DNA from: an uncultured Lysobacteraceae bacterium
GTDB lineage: Bacteria > Pseudomonadota > Gammaproteobacteria > Xanthomonadales > Xanthomonadaceae
Direction: 5' to 3'
DNA: 53,272 nucleotides
NCBI GenBank assembly: GCA_937897645.1
Contig: CALCNV010000165.1
Location: 1 to 53,272 of the forward strand
Shown: piece after piece, positions 25,079 to 33,892 of the stretch
Layout: every line of letters begins with the position of its first letter
Numbering within the stretch: the stretch's first letter is position 1
Position numbers and translations under genes: made by a program
Notes under the pieces: model-generated
The model's database searches: none
What the model was told of the DNA's origin: nothing
The model's input: the letters and a program-made list of their open reading frames with translations, nothing else

Positions 25079-26938
25079 ATGAGCACTCCTGATACGAGCA
25101 CGCTACGTCTTACCGCTGCGCAAGCCATGGTCCGTTGGCTGGCCGCCCAGCATGTCGTAGTCGATGGCGTGGAAGTCCAGTATTTCGCAGGCGTGTGGGC
25201 GATCTTCGGCCACGGCAACGTCGCCGGCCTGGGTGAGGCACTGCATGCAGGTCGAGACCTGCTGCCCACGTGGCGGGCGCACAACGAGCAGGGCATGGCG
25301 CATGCCGCCATCGCCTATGCCAAGCAGATGCGCCGCCAGCGCGCTATGGTCTGCACCACTTCCATCGGCCCCGGTGCGACCAACCTGGTCACCGCCGCCG
25401 CATTGGCGCATGTCAATCGCTTGCCGGTGCTGCTGGTGCCGGGCGACGTGTATGCCAGCCGCAGGCCGGACCCGGTGCTGCAACAGTTGGAGGATTTCAA
25501 CGACGGCACCGTATCCGTGAACGATTGTTTCAAGCCGGTGTCTCGCTATTTCGATCGCATCACGCGTCCGGAACAGTTGATGGACGCGCTTCCGAAAGCC
25601 CTGGCCATGATGCTCGATCCGGCTAGCTGCGGACCGGCGACGCTCGCCTTCTGCCAGGACGTGCAGGCGGGAGCGTTTGACTATCCCGCTCACTTCTTCG
25701 CACGTCGCGTGTGGGCGCAGCGCAGGCAACCCGCCGACCCGCAGGAACTGGAAGCACTGGTGTCCGCCATCCGCGCGGCGAAACGCCCGCTGATCATCGC
25801 GGGCGGCGGCGTGCGTTACAGCCAGGCCGAATCGGCGCTGGCGGCGCTGGCCGAAAGCACCGGTATCCCGGTCGCGGAAACCCAGGCGGGCAAGGGCACC
25901 TTGTCGTGGCAACATCCGCGCGCGCTGGGCTCCATCGGCGTTACCGGCTCCACGGCTGCCAATACTGCTGCGCAACAGGCGGACCTCATCATCGGCATCG
26001 GTACGCGCCTGCAGGATTTCACCACCGGCTCGCGCAGCCTGTTCCCCGAGCGCACGCTGTATCAAGTCAACGTACAGGCTTTCGATGCGCACAAGCACGG
26101 CGCGGTGCCGGTAGTGGGCGATGCGGGCGCGGTCATCAAGGCATTGAGCGAACGCCTGCGCGACTGGTGTGTCGGCGAAGAAATAGTCATGCGTCATCGC
26201 AACGCCATCGTCGAATGGAATGATGCAGTTACCGCAGCGACTGCGGGTGATGACGCGCAGTTGCTGCCCAGCGACGCGCAGGTGATTGGCGTGGTCCAGC
26301 GGAGTGTCGATGAAGACGCCGTGGTGGTCTGTGCTGCTGGCGGATTGCCCGGAGAACTACACAAGCTGTGGCGCACGTCGAAGCCGGGTGGTTACCACCT
26401 GGAGTACGGGTTTTCCTGCATGGGCTATGAGATCGCCGGCGGTCTGGGCGTAAAGATGGCCGAGCCCCAGCGCGAAGTCGTCGTGATGGTCGGTGACGGC
26501 AGTTACCTGATGATGAATTCCGAACTGGCCACCTCGGTGATGCTCGGGCTCAAGCTCATCGTGGTGCTGCTGGACAACCGCGGCTACGGCTGCATCAACC
26601 GCCTGCAGCAGGCCACCGGCAGTCCTGGCTTCAACAACCTGCTGGCGGATTCGCGCCATGAAACCCTACCTGACATAGATTTCACCGCGCATGCCAAGAG
26701 CCTGGGCACGCAGTCCGAAAAAGTCGGCACGCTCGGCGAACTGGCCGCCGCACTGCAACGCGCGCGCGCTGCCGACCGCAGCTATGTAGTTGTCATCGAT
26801 ACGGATCCATTGAAAACCACCGAAGCCGGCGGCTGGTGGTGGGACGTCGCTGTCCCCGAAGTATCCGACCGCCCCCAAGTCAACGCCGCACGTCGCGCCT
26901 ATGAAGACGGCGTGCGCATGAAGAGAGATTTGTCATGA
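25079..26938 (+). CDS. iolD: 3D-(3,5/4)-trihydroxycyclohexane-1,2-dione hydrolase (IolD)
   Basis: 619 aa thiamine-diphosphate enzyme that opens the inositol ring, giving 5-deoxy-D-glucuronate. N-terminal PYR domain with the catalytic Glu in HNEQGMAHAAIAYAKQ, a central Rossmann-type domain, and a C-terminal PP domain with the ThDP/Mg motif GDGSYLMMNSELATSVMLGLK...LLDNRGYG. ATG 25079 is one base after the iolC stop; ATG 25070 (overlapping) is possible. Overlaps iolE as ATGA at its end. Length and motifs agree with IolD. Confidence 0.95.
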   Translation: MSTPDTSTLRLTAAQAMVRWLAAQHVVVDGVEVQYFAGVWAIFGHGNVAGLGEALHAGRDLLPTWRAHNEQGMAHAAIAYAKQMRRQRAMVCTTSIGPGATNLVTAAALAHVNRLPVLLVPGDVYASRRPDPVLQQLEDFNDGTVSVNDCFKPVSRYFDRITRPEQLMDALPKALAMMLDPASCGPATLAFCQDVQAGAFDYPAHFFARRVWAQRRQPADPQELEALVSAIRAAKRPLIIAGGGVRYSQAESALAALAESTGIPVAETQAGKGTLSWQHPRALGSIGVTGSTAANTAAQQADLIIGIGTRLQDFTTGSRSLFPERTLYQVNVQAFDAHKHGAVPVVGDAGAVIKALSERLRDWCVGEEIVMRHRNAIVEWNDAVTAATAGDDAQLLPSDAQVIGVVQRSVDEDAVVVCAAGGLPGELHKLWRTSKPGGYHLEYGFSCMGYEIAGGLGVKMAEPQREVVVMVGDGSYLMMNSELATSVMLGLKLIVVLLDNRGYGCINRLQQATGSPGFNNLLADSRHETLPDIDFTAHAKSLGTQSEKVGTLGELAAALQRARAADRSYVVVIDTDPLKTTEAGGWWWDVAVPEVSDRPQVNAARRAYEDGVRMKRDLS

Positions 26939-27840
26939 CGTCAGCTGTGAAGAAGATCCGCTTCGGCGTCAGCCCAATTGCCTGGGCCAACGACGACATG
27001 CCCGAGCTCGGTGGCGACACGCCGCTGGAAAGCATCCTGCGAGACATACAGGAACTGGGTTTCGAGGGTGTCGAACTCGGAGGCAAGTTCCCGCGTGACG
27101 CGGCCACGCTCAAGCCGCTACTGGAAAGCTACGGCATCGACCTGATCGGTGGCTGGTACAGCGGCTCGCTGCTGGTGCAGGACCCGCAGGCGGAAATTGC
27201 CGCACTGCAGCCGCATCTGGAGCTGCTCAAAGCCATGGGCAGCACCGTGTTCGTGTTCGCGGAGACCAGCAACGCCGTGCACGGCGACAAGGCCACGCCA
27301 CTGGCGGGCACGCCGCGTCTTGCCGGCAGTGACTGGGTATTGTTTGGCACGCGCATGACCGCAGTGGCCGACTACATCGAGTCACAGGGATTGAAGTTCG
27401 CCTACCACCATCATCTCGGCACCGTCGTCGAGAACGCAGCGGACCTGCAGGCGTTCATCGACAACACCGGCCCCTCGGTCGGACTCACGCTGGACACCGG
27501 TCACGCAGCACTCGGTGGTGTCGATTCGCTCGACGTTATCCGCAATCACCCGCAACGCGTCGCCCACGTGCATTGCAAGGATGTGCGCTGGGAAACCTTC
27601 GCCAAGGCGAAGGAGGGTGGTTCCAGCTTCCTCGATGGCGTGCTGTCCGGCATTTTCACCGTGCCGGGCGACGGCGGCCTGGACTACGCGGAGATCATGC
27701 GTGCACTGAAGGCCATCGATTACTCCGGTTGGATCGTGATCGAAGCCGAACAGGATCCCAAGCTTGCTGACCCGCGTACGTATGCCGCGATGGGTTTGAA
27801 GACCTTGCAGGACGAAGCAGCCAGGGCGGGTTTGCAGTAA
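26935..27840 (+). CDS. iolE: Inosose dehydratase (IolE)
   Basis: 301 aa TIM-barrel enzyme of the xylose-isomerase-like AP-endonuclease-2 fold. It dehydrates 2-keto-myo-inositol to the dione used by IolD. Metal-site motifs are FAYHHHLGTVVE, TLDTGHAALGG, HVHCKDVR and the C-terminal IVIEAEQDP. Start ATG 26935 overlaps the iolD stop by four bases and its stop shares a base with the iolB start (TAATG), so D, E and B are translationally coupled. Confidence 0.95.
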   Translation: MTSAVKKIRFGVSPIAWANDDMPELGGDTPLESILRDIQELGFEGVELGGKFPRDAATLKPLLESYGIDLIGGWYSGSLLVQDPQAEIAALQPHLELLKAMGSTVFVFAETSNAVHGDKATPLAGTPRLAGSDWVLFGTRMTAVADYIESQGLKFAYHHHLGTVVENAADLQAFIDNTGPSVGLTLDTGHAALGGVDSLDVIRNHPQRVAHVHCKDVRWETFAKAKEGGSSFLDGVLSGIFTVPGDGGLDYAEIMRALKAIDYSGWIVIEAEQDPKLADPRTYAAMGLKTLQDEAARAGLQ

Positions 27841-28646
27841 TGCCGCAGCTCCGCGTCCGCCCGCATGCGCCTGCAGCCGACGGCACCGTGCTGGAGGTGA
27901 CGCCGCAAAGTGCGGGTTGGCGGCATGTCGGTTTCAAGGTGGTGCACTTGCAGGCCGGCGAGCGCCATGCCGCGAACATCGCGGATCGCGAAACCTGCCT
28001 GGTGCTCGTTGCGGGAACCGCAGACATCAGCGCAGGCCACCAGTCCTTCAGCGACGTGGGTGGGCGCGCGTCGCCGTTCGAGGACAAGGCGCCTGGCGCC
28101 GTCTATGTGCCTGCAGGCGTCGCGTTTGAAGTGATCGCGAAAACAACGGTGGAGCTTGCCGTGTGCACAGCACCGGGTAGCGGCGCCGGCGAGGTGCGCG
28201 TGATCGACGCATCGCGCATGTCGCGCGAAACCCGCGGCAGCGATACCAACACACGTTACGTGCGCAACATCCTGCCTGAAACCGAGCCGGCCGAAGGCCT
28301 GTTGGTGGTCGAAGTCATCACCCCGGGCGGCCATTGGTCCAGTTACCCGCCACACAAGCACGACACCGCCACCGAGGCGGAAGAAACAATCCTCGAAGAA
28401 ACCTATTACCACCGCCTGCAACCGGCGCAGGGTTTCGCCATCCAGCGCGTCTATACCGACGACCGGTCGCTGGATGAAACCATTTCGGTGGAAGATGGCG
28501 ACGTGGTGATGGTGCCCCGCGGTTACCACCCAGTGGGTGCACCGCACGGCTATCAACTCTATTATCTGAATGTCATGGCGGGTCCGAGACGCAAATGGAT
28601 ATTCCGCAATGACCCGGCGCACGACTGGATCGTGCGCAAGCCCTGA
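27840..28646 (+). CDS. iolB: 5-deoxy-glucuronate isomerase (IolB)
   Basis: 268 aa bicupin. It isomerises 5-deoxy-D-glucuronate to 2-deoxy-5-keto-D-gluconate, the substrate of IolC. Metal-binding cupin motif GGHWSSYPPHKHD...EETYYHRLQPAQGFAIQRVYTDDR and RGYHPVGAPHGYQLYYLNVMAG near the C-terminus are specific for IolB. ATG 27840 overlaps the iolE stop codon by one base. 32 bases separate it from iolA. Confidence 0.95.
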   Translation: MPQLRVRPHAPAADGTVLEVTPQSAGWRHVGFKVVHLQAGERHAANIADRETCLVLVAGTADISAGHQSFSDVGGRASPFEDKAPGAVYVPAGVAFEVIAKTTVELAVCTAPGSGAGEVRVIDASRMSRETRGSDTNTRYVRNILPETEPAEGLLVVEVITPGGHWSSYPPHKHDTATEAEETILEETYYHRLQPAQGFAIQRVYTDDRSLDETISVEDGDVVMVPRGYHPVGAPHGYQLYYLNVMAGPRRKWIFRNDPAHDWIVRKP

Positions 28647-28678
28647 CACGCACAACGCAGTAAAGCAGGAAACAATCA

Positions 28679-30178
28679 ATGCGCAGCATCGAACATTTCA
28701 TCGGCGGCCAATCGGTCGCTGGAACTTCCGGGAATTACGGCGACGTCTTCGACCCCAACAAGGGCATCGTGCAGGCGCGCGTCGCGCTTGCTTCCGCCGA
28801 AGAACTCGATCGTGCCGTCGCCAATGCCGCTGAAGCGCAGGAGGGCTGGGCGCAGGCCAATCCGCAACGTCGCGCGCGGGTGATGTTCGAATTCAAGCGC
28901 CTGCTCGAAGTGCACATGGATGAGCTCGCGCACCTGTTGTCCAGCGAACATGGCAAGGTCATCGCCGATTCCAAGGGCGACATCCAGCGCGGGCTGGAAG
29001 TGATCGAATTTGCCTGCGGCATTCCGCACTTGCTGAAAGGCGAATACACGCAAGGCGCAGGCCCGGGCATCGACGTGTATTCCGCACGCCAGGCACTGGG
29101 CGTGGTCGCCGGCGTCACGCCGTTCAACTTCCCCGCGATGATCCCGATGTGGATGTTCGGCCCGGCCATCGCCTGCGGCAACGCCTTCATCCTCAAACCT
29201 TCGGAACGTGATCCGTCGGTACCGGTGCGCCTGGCCGAACTGATGATCGAAGCCGGCCTGCCACCGGGCGTGCTCAACGTGGTGCACGGCGACAAGGACA
29301 TCGTGGAAGCCATCCTCAAGCACCCCACCATCAAGGCGGTGAGCTTCGTCGGTTCGTCCGACATCGCGCAATCCGTGTATTCCCTGGGCGCGCAGCACGG
29401 CAAGCGCGTGCAGGCGATGGGCGGTGCGAAGAACCACGGCATCGTGCTACCCGATGCCGATCTGGACCAGACCGTCGCCGACCTGATTGGCGCGGCCTAC
29501 GGTTCTGCCGGCGAGCGCTGCATGGCGCTGCCGGTGGTGGTGCCGGTGGGCAAGGAAACCGCGGACGCATTGCGCGAAAAACTTGTCACGGCAGTCAATG
29601 CGTTGCGCATTGGCGTGTCCACCGACGCACAGGCGCATTACGGGCCGGTGATCAATGCCGCGCATCGCAGCAAGATCGAGTCCTACCTGCAGGTCGGCAT
29701 TGACGAAGGCGCCGAACTGGTGCTGGATGGTCGCGGCTTTTCACTGCCCGGGCATGAGCAGGGCTTCTTCCTCGGCCCCAGCCTGTTCGACCACGTCAAG
29801 CCGGGCATGAAGACCTACCACGAGGAAATCTTCGGGCCGGTGCTGCAGATCGTACGTGCCGACACGTTCGAGGAAGCGCTGGACCTTCCATCGAAACACC
29901 AGTACGGCAACGGCGTGGCCATCTTCACCCGCAACGGCGATGCCGCGCGCGAGTTCGCTGATCGCGTCGAGGTAGGCATGGTCGGCATCAACGTGCCGAT
30001 CCCGGTGCCGGTCGCGTACCACAGCTTCGGTGGCTGGAAGCGCTCCGGTTTCGGCGACCTCAACCAGTACGGCATGGACGGCGTGCGCTTCTACACGCGC
30101 ACCAAGACCATCACCCAGCGCTGGCCGAAGGGCGGGGCGGTCACCGACCAGAGCTTCGTGATTCCAACCATGAAGTAA
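28679..30178 (+). CDS. iolA: CoA-acylating (methyl)malonate-semialdehyde dehydrogenase (IolA/MmsA)
   Basis: 499 aa aldehyde dehydrogenase superfamily member with catalytic Cys281 in AGERCMALP and NAD-binding GVTPFNFPAMIPMWM and FVGSSDIA. In inositol catabolism it turns malonate semialdehyde, NAD and CoA into acetyl-CoA and CO2; the same family acts in valine breakdown, so the enzyme may be shared. AGGAAA seven bases before ATG 28679. Ends the iolC-D-E-B-A run; its stop codon lies within a 26-base dyad that precedes the OPA transporter gene. Confidence 0.94.
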   Translation: MRSIEHFIGGQSVAGTSGNYGDVFDPNKGIVQARVALASAEELDRAVANAAEAQEGWAQANPQRRARVMFEFKRLLEVHMDELAHLLSSEHGKVIADSKGDIQRGLEVIEFACGIPHLLKGEYTQGAGPGIDVYSARQALGVVAGVTPFNFPAMIPMWMFGPAIACGNAFILKPSERDPSVPVRLAELMIEAGLPPGVLNVVHGDKDIVEAILKHPTIKAVSFVGSSDIAQSVYSLGAQHGKRVQAMGGAKNHGIVLPDADLDQTVADLIGAAYGSAGERCMALPVVVPVGKETADALREKLVTAVNALRIGVSTDAQAHYGPVINAAHRSKIESYLQVGIDEGAELVLDGRGFSLPGHEQGFFLGPSLFDHVKPGMKTYHEEIFGPVLQIVRADTFEEALDLPSKHQYGNGVAIFTRNGDAAREFADRVEVGMVGINVPIPVPVAYHSFGGWKRSGFGDLNQYGMDGVRFYTRTKTITQRWPKGGAVTDQSFVIPTMK

Positions 30179-30200
30179 TTGGAATAATTCTTCCAATTAC
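30175..30200. promoter_or_regulatory. Perfect TTCCA/TGGAA dyad before the OPA transporter gene
   Basis: GTAATTGGAA-N6-TTCCAATTAC: two perfect 10-base arms around TAATTC, beginning on the iolA stop codon and 68 bases before the transporter start. The core is GGAA-N6-TTCC, which I recall as the site reported for the RpiR-type IolR of Sinorhizobium meliloti. It is the best-formed candidate operator in the window and implies a separate, co-regulated transporter-IMPase-phosphatase operon. Confidence 0.6.
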
Positions 30201-30267
30201 TTTGAAAATGAAATAACCTGTTCGCAGAGGCCGGTGAAAACCGAGTCCGAATTCCTGGGAGGGAATC

Positions 30268-31614
30268 GTGGCGGGTGGAATCCTGAAGTTCTTCGCAACC
30301 GGACCTGACCTTCCGGAAATCACCGACAAGGCCACCATCGATGGCCTGTTCCGCCGCCATCGCATGCGGGTGATGCTGGCCATCACCCTTGGGTATGGCC
30401 TGATCTATACCTGCCGGCTTGCCCTGGGCGTGGTCAAGAAGCCGTTGATCGACGAGGGTGTGTTCACCCCGGTCGAGTTGGGCATGATCGGCTCGGCGCT
30501 GTTCTACGCGTATGCGATAGGCAAGCTGACCAACGGGTTCCTGGCTGACCACGCCAACATGCGCCGGTTCCTGGCGTTTTCATTCCTGCTGACGGCGCTC
30601 TGCAATCTCGCCATGGGCTTCAACACTGCGCTCTGGCTAGCGGTGATGTTGTGGGGCTTGAATGGCTGGTTCCAGAGTTTCGGTGCACCCGGTGGCGTGG
30701 TGGCGATGACGGCGTGGTTCTCCAACAAGGAACGTGGGCGCGCCTACGGCATCTGGAGTACCGCGCACTCGATCGGCGAGGGCCTCACTTTCATCGGTGT
30801 CGGATCACTCGTGGCCGCGTTGGGATGGCGTTACGGATTTTTCGGCCCGGCGCTGGTGGGCGTGTTCGCGTCCGCGGGCATGTACTGGCTGGTGCGGGAC
30901 CGGCCCCGCACCATGGGTTTGCCCACGGTCAATGACTGGAAGCAGGACTACTACCACGAAGCCGCCAAGCCGAACATCAAGTCCGTCCTCGGCCTGCAAC
31001 TTTCGATCCTCAAGATCCCTTCGATCTGGGTGCTGTGCTTGGCGGCGGCGACCATCTATGTCACCCGTTATGCGATCAATTCGTGGGGCATCCTGTACCT
31101 GCAGGAGGAGCACGGCATGTCGCTGCCTGCTGCCGGCACGCTGTTGATGATCAGTACCGTGGCCGGTATCGTCGGTGCAGTGGCCTATGGCTTCATTTCC
31201 GACAAATATTTCGACGCGCGGCGGCCGCCGGCAAATCTGCTGTTCGCAATCCTGGAGATTACCGGCCTGCTGATTTTCTTCTTTGGTCCCGATACGTATT
31301 GGGTGTTGGTGGTCGGCATGGTGCTGTTCGGCATGGGCCTGACCGGCCTGGTCACGTCGCTGGGTGGATTGTTCGCGGTGGATATCGCACCCAAGCGCGT
31401 GGCGGGTGCGGCGATGGGCGTGATCGGCATCTTCAGCTACATCGGCGCGGGTATCCAGGAACAGGTGTCGGGCGCGTTGATCGAGAAGGGCATGACCGTG
31501 GCGGGCGATGTGCGCACGTATGATTTCGGCCCGGTGATCTGGTTCTGGATCGGTTCGTCAGTGGTGTCCATGTTGCTGGCAGCCAGTCTGTGGCGAACGA
31601 AATTGAGGGATTGA
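30268..31614 (+). CDS. OPA-family MFS transporter (organophosphate:phosphate antiporter, GlpT/UhpT-like)
   Basis: 448 aa, about 12 transmembrane segments. It aligns by eye with GlpT: Arg50 in IYTCRLALG and Arg267 in YVTRYAINSWGILYLQ match the two phosphate-binding arginines (GlpT R45, R269), and His167 in WSTAHSIGEG matches GlpT H165. Known relatives swap glycerol 3-phosphate or hexose phosphates for phosphate. GTG 30268 follows GGGAGGG. It starts a likely operon with an inositol monophosphatase and a PhoD-like phosphatase, so an inositol phosphate is a plausible cargo; that specificity is inference. It could also carry another phosphate ester or act as a UhpC-like sensor. Confidence 0.87.
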   Translation: MAGGILKFFATGPDLPEITDKATIDGLFRRHRMRVMLAITLGYGLIYTCRLALGVVKKPLIDEGVFTPVELGMIGSALFYAYAIGKLTNGFLADHANMRRFLAFSFLLTALCNLAMGFNTALWLAVMLWGLNGWFQSFGAPGGVVAMTAWFSNKERGRAYGIWSTAHSIGEGLTFIGVGSLVAALGWRYGFFGPALVGVFASAGMYWLVRDRPRTMGLPTVNDWKQDYYHEAAKPNIKSVLGLQLSILKIPSIWVLCLAAATIYVTRYAINSWGILYLQEEHGMSLPAAGTLLMISTVAGIVGAVAYGFISDKYFDARRPPANLLFAILEITGLLIFFFGPDTYWVLVVGMVLFGMGLTGLVTSLGGLFAVDIAPKRVAGAAMGVIGIFSYIGAGIQEQVSGALIEKGMTVAGDVRTYDFGPVIWFWIGSSVVSMLLAASLWRTKLRD

Positions 31615-31616
31615 AG

Positions 31617-32429
31617 ATGCTTGCACCGTCCAATGAACTGAGGGCCATGATCGCCGCGGCGGAAGCCGCCGGCGCTGGTCTTCAGATCCACTTCGGGAAA
31701 CTCGCCGAGTTGGCCATCCGTGCTAAAAGTGGGCCGGCCGACATGGTGTCCATCGCCGACGAGGAAGCAGAGCGCACCACGCGTGCAATGCTGGCACAGG
31801 CACAGCCCAGCTACGGATTCCTCGGCGAGGAGGGCGGTGTGTTCGGTGGCAGTGATGAAGCCAACACCTGGATCGTCGATCCGCTGGATGGCACCACCAA
31901 TTTCCTGTTCGGGTCGCCGCTGTGGGGCGTGAACGTGGCGCTGGCACGCGAGGGTGAAGTGATCGCCGGCGTGACGTACCTGCCGGTACTCAATGAAATG
32001 TATGTCGCGGAAAAAGGCAAGGGTGCGTGGCTCAACGGCCAGCAACTGCATGTATCGCGCCGCGCCACGCTGATCGAGTCGGTATTGGCGTGTGGCATTC
32101 CGTTCGCGGGAAAGCCCGACCACGAAGTATTCGCGCGCGAGATGGCTTTGCTGAGTGCGCAGGTCGCTGGCATCCGTCGCACCGGCGCCTGCGCAGTGGA
32201 CATGGCGTGGGTCGCCGCCGGGCGCTGCGATGCGTATTGGGAACGCGCGACCAATGCCTGGGACATGGCGCCTGGCGTACTTCTCGTGCAGGAAGCCGGC
32301 GGCGTGGCGACTTCGGTTACCGGCGCTGCAGTCGACCTGCATGCGCACAACATCTGTGTCTCCAACGGCCTGATCCAGGCGGCGCTGATGGAGAAATTGA
32401 ACGAAGCACTCGCGGGAGGTGGCGCATGA
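31617..32429 (+). CDS. Inositol-1-monophosphatase family protein
   Basis: 270 aa cytosolic Mg2+-dependent, Li+-sensitive phosphatase fold. Metal-binding motifs: LGEEGG (Glu71), DPLDGTTNF (Asp88, Asp91), and NAWDMAPGVLLVQEAGG (Asp216), all in the order seen in IMPases. Would hydrolyse inositol monophosphate to inositol and phosphate. GAGGG precedes ATG 31617; it begins 2 bases after the transporter stop and overlaps the next gene as ATGA. Placement directly behind an organophosphate antiporter and beside iol genes supports a catabolic rather than housekeeping (SuhB) role. Related activities (histidinol or fructose phosphatases) cannot be excluded. Confidence 0.9.
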   Translation: MLAPSNELRAMIAAAEAAGAGLQIHFGKLAELAIRAKSGPADMVSIADEEAERTTRAMLAQAQPSYGFLGEEGGVFGGSDEANTWIVDPLDGTTNFLFGSPLWGVNVALAREGEVIAGVTYLPVLNEMYVAEKGKGAWLNGQQLHVSRRATLIESVLACGIPFAGKPDHEVFAREMALLSAQVAGIRRTGACAVDMAWVAAGRCDAYWERATNAWDMAPGVLLVQEAGGVATSVTGAAVDLHAHNICVSNGLIQAALMEKLNEALAGGGA

Positions 32430-33892
32430 AACTCCGTCGACGCAGTTTCCTCAAGGGCGCTACCGGATTGGCAGCCCTGCTCGCCGTGGTGCCGCGGAGC
32501 TGGGCGGAAGTGCTCGGCTATCCGCGCGCGCTGCAGGGCCCGATGATCGGCTCACCAGGCCCGGATCATTTCACCGTGTGGGTGCGGGCCAGCGGTGCGT
32601 TCGAGGTCAAGCTGGAATATTCCACCGACCGTGATTTCAGCACGGTGCTGGAAGGCTCGACTGCAATCGCCAAAGCCGACGAAAATTGCTGCGTCGTCCT
32701 GCGTGCGGACGGACTGAAGCCCGATACGACGTACTGGTATCGCTTGAAGTATGCAGGCGAAGAAGACCGCTACCAGTTCCTGCCCCATCGCACCAAGACC
32801 GCGCCGCACGGGCCAGCGGATTTCCGTATCGCCTTCGGTTCCTGCTGCCGCATCCAGTTCGATCCCGACCAGCGCATCTGGAATGCGGTGCGCGGACTCG
32901 AACCGGACATGTTCTTCTGGCTGGGCGACAACATCTATGCCGATAGCGACCAGCCCGCCGCACTGACCGATCTGTATGCGCGTGGTCGTACCGTGGAACG
33001 GCTCGAGCCGCTGCTGCGCTCGACACCGCAGCTCGCCACGTGGGACGACCATGATTTCGGCTTCAACGATTCCGATGGCCGCAGCCCGTTCAAGGCACAG
33101 TCGCTGCAGGTGTTCAGGAATTTCTGGCCCAATCCCGCCTTCGGCGAGGCCGACAACCCGGGCGTGTATTTCAAGCAGCATTACGGCGGCGTGGACTTCT
33201 TCGTGCTGGACGGCCGCTACCACCGTGATCCCACCGACAAGACCGATGACGCCAACAAGACCATGCTGGGTGCCGCGCAGAAGGCATGGCTGAAGCGCGA
33301 GCTCAAGGCCAGCCGCACGCCGTTCAAGGTGCTGGCGATTGGCGGAGGCTGGTCGACGGCGGAGAACGAGAAGGGCGGCGATTCCTGGGGTGTGTTCCTG
33401 ACCGAGCGCAACGAGATCTTCGATTTCATCCGTGACAACGGCATCAGCGGCGTGGTCTGCATCTCCGGCGATTCGCACATGGGCGAATTGAACTGCATCC
33501 CGCGTTCAGGCGAGGGCGGTTACGACATCTATGATTTCTGTTCCTCGCCACTGGCGCAGATGCCGGCCGCCAAGAACACGCGACAAGCGCCGGAAGTTCG
33601 TGTGCGCGATACCTGGACGCGTTCGGTGAACGTGGGCCTGATGCGTTTCGACATGACCGGTGACACTCCCACATTGACCTACACGTTGCACGACGTGATG
33701 GGTGAATCGGTGTGGGATGCGCTGGTGCTGACGCCGGCGGACCTGAAGAATGGCGTGCGCACCTGGGATCGCAAGTCCGATCCCGCAGAGTTGGAACGCC
33801 TGGAGCGCTTCAAGCGCGGCGGCGGGTACTACGGATACGACGCGCCGGAAGGTTGGCCTAGTCGCCCATACTACGACGGAACACCAGACTGA
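32426..33892 (+). CDS. Tat-exported PhoD-like alkaline phosphatase/phosphodiesterase
   Basis: 488 aa. Twin-arginine signal MKLRRRSFLKGATGLAALLAV (RRxFLK) sends the folded enzyme to the periplasm. An N-terminal fibronectin-like domain (about 35-130) precedes the metallophosphatase domain with FGSCC, WLGDNIYAD, TWDDHDFGFND and SGDSHMGE, the PhoD metal ligands. PhoD enzymes use Fe3+/Ca2+ and cleave phosphomonoesters and diesters. ATG 32426 overlaps the IMPase stop. It could remove phosphates from phytase products. Its 3' end overlaps the convergent TBDR gene by 35 bases. Confidence 0.88.
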   Translation: MKLRRRSFLKGATGLAALLAVVPRSWAEVLGYPRALQGPMIGSPGPDHFTVWVRASGAFEVKLEYSTDRDFSTVLEGSTAIAKADENCCVVLRADGLKPDTTYWYRLKYAGEEDRYQFLPHRTKTAPHGPADFRIAFGSCCRIQFDPDQRIWNAVRGLEPDMFFWLGDNIYADSDQPAALTDLYARGRTVERLEPLLRSTPQLATWDDHDFGFNDSDGRSPFKAQSLQVFRNFWPNPAFGEADNPGVYFKQHYGGVDFFVLDGRYHRDPTDKTDDANKTMLGAAQKAWLKRELKASRTPFKVLAIGGGWSTAENEKGGDSWGVFLTERNEIFDFIRDNGISGVVCISGDSHMGELNCIPRSGEGGYDIYDFCSSPLAQMPAAKNTRQAPEVRVRDTWTRSVNVGLMRFDMTGDTPTLTYTLHDVMGESVWDALVLTPADLKNGVRTWDRKSDPAELERLERFKRGGGYYGYDAPEGWPSRPYYDGTPD

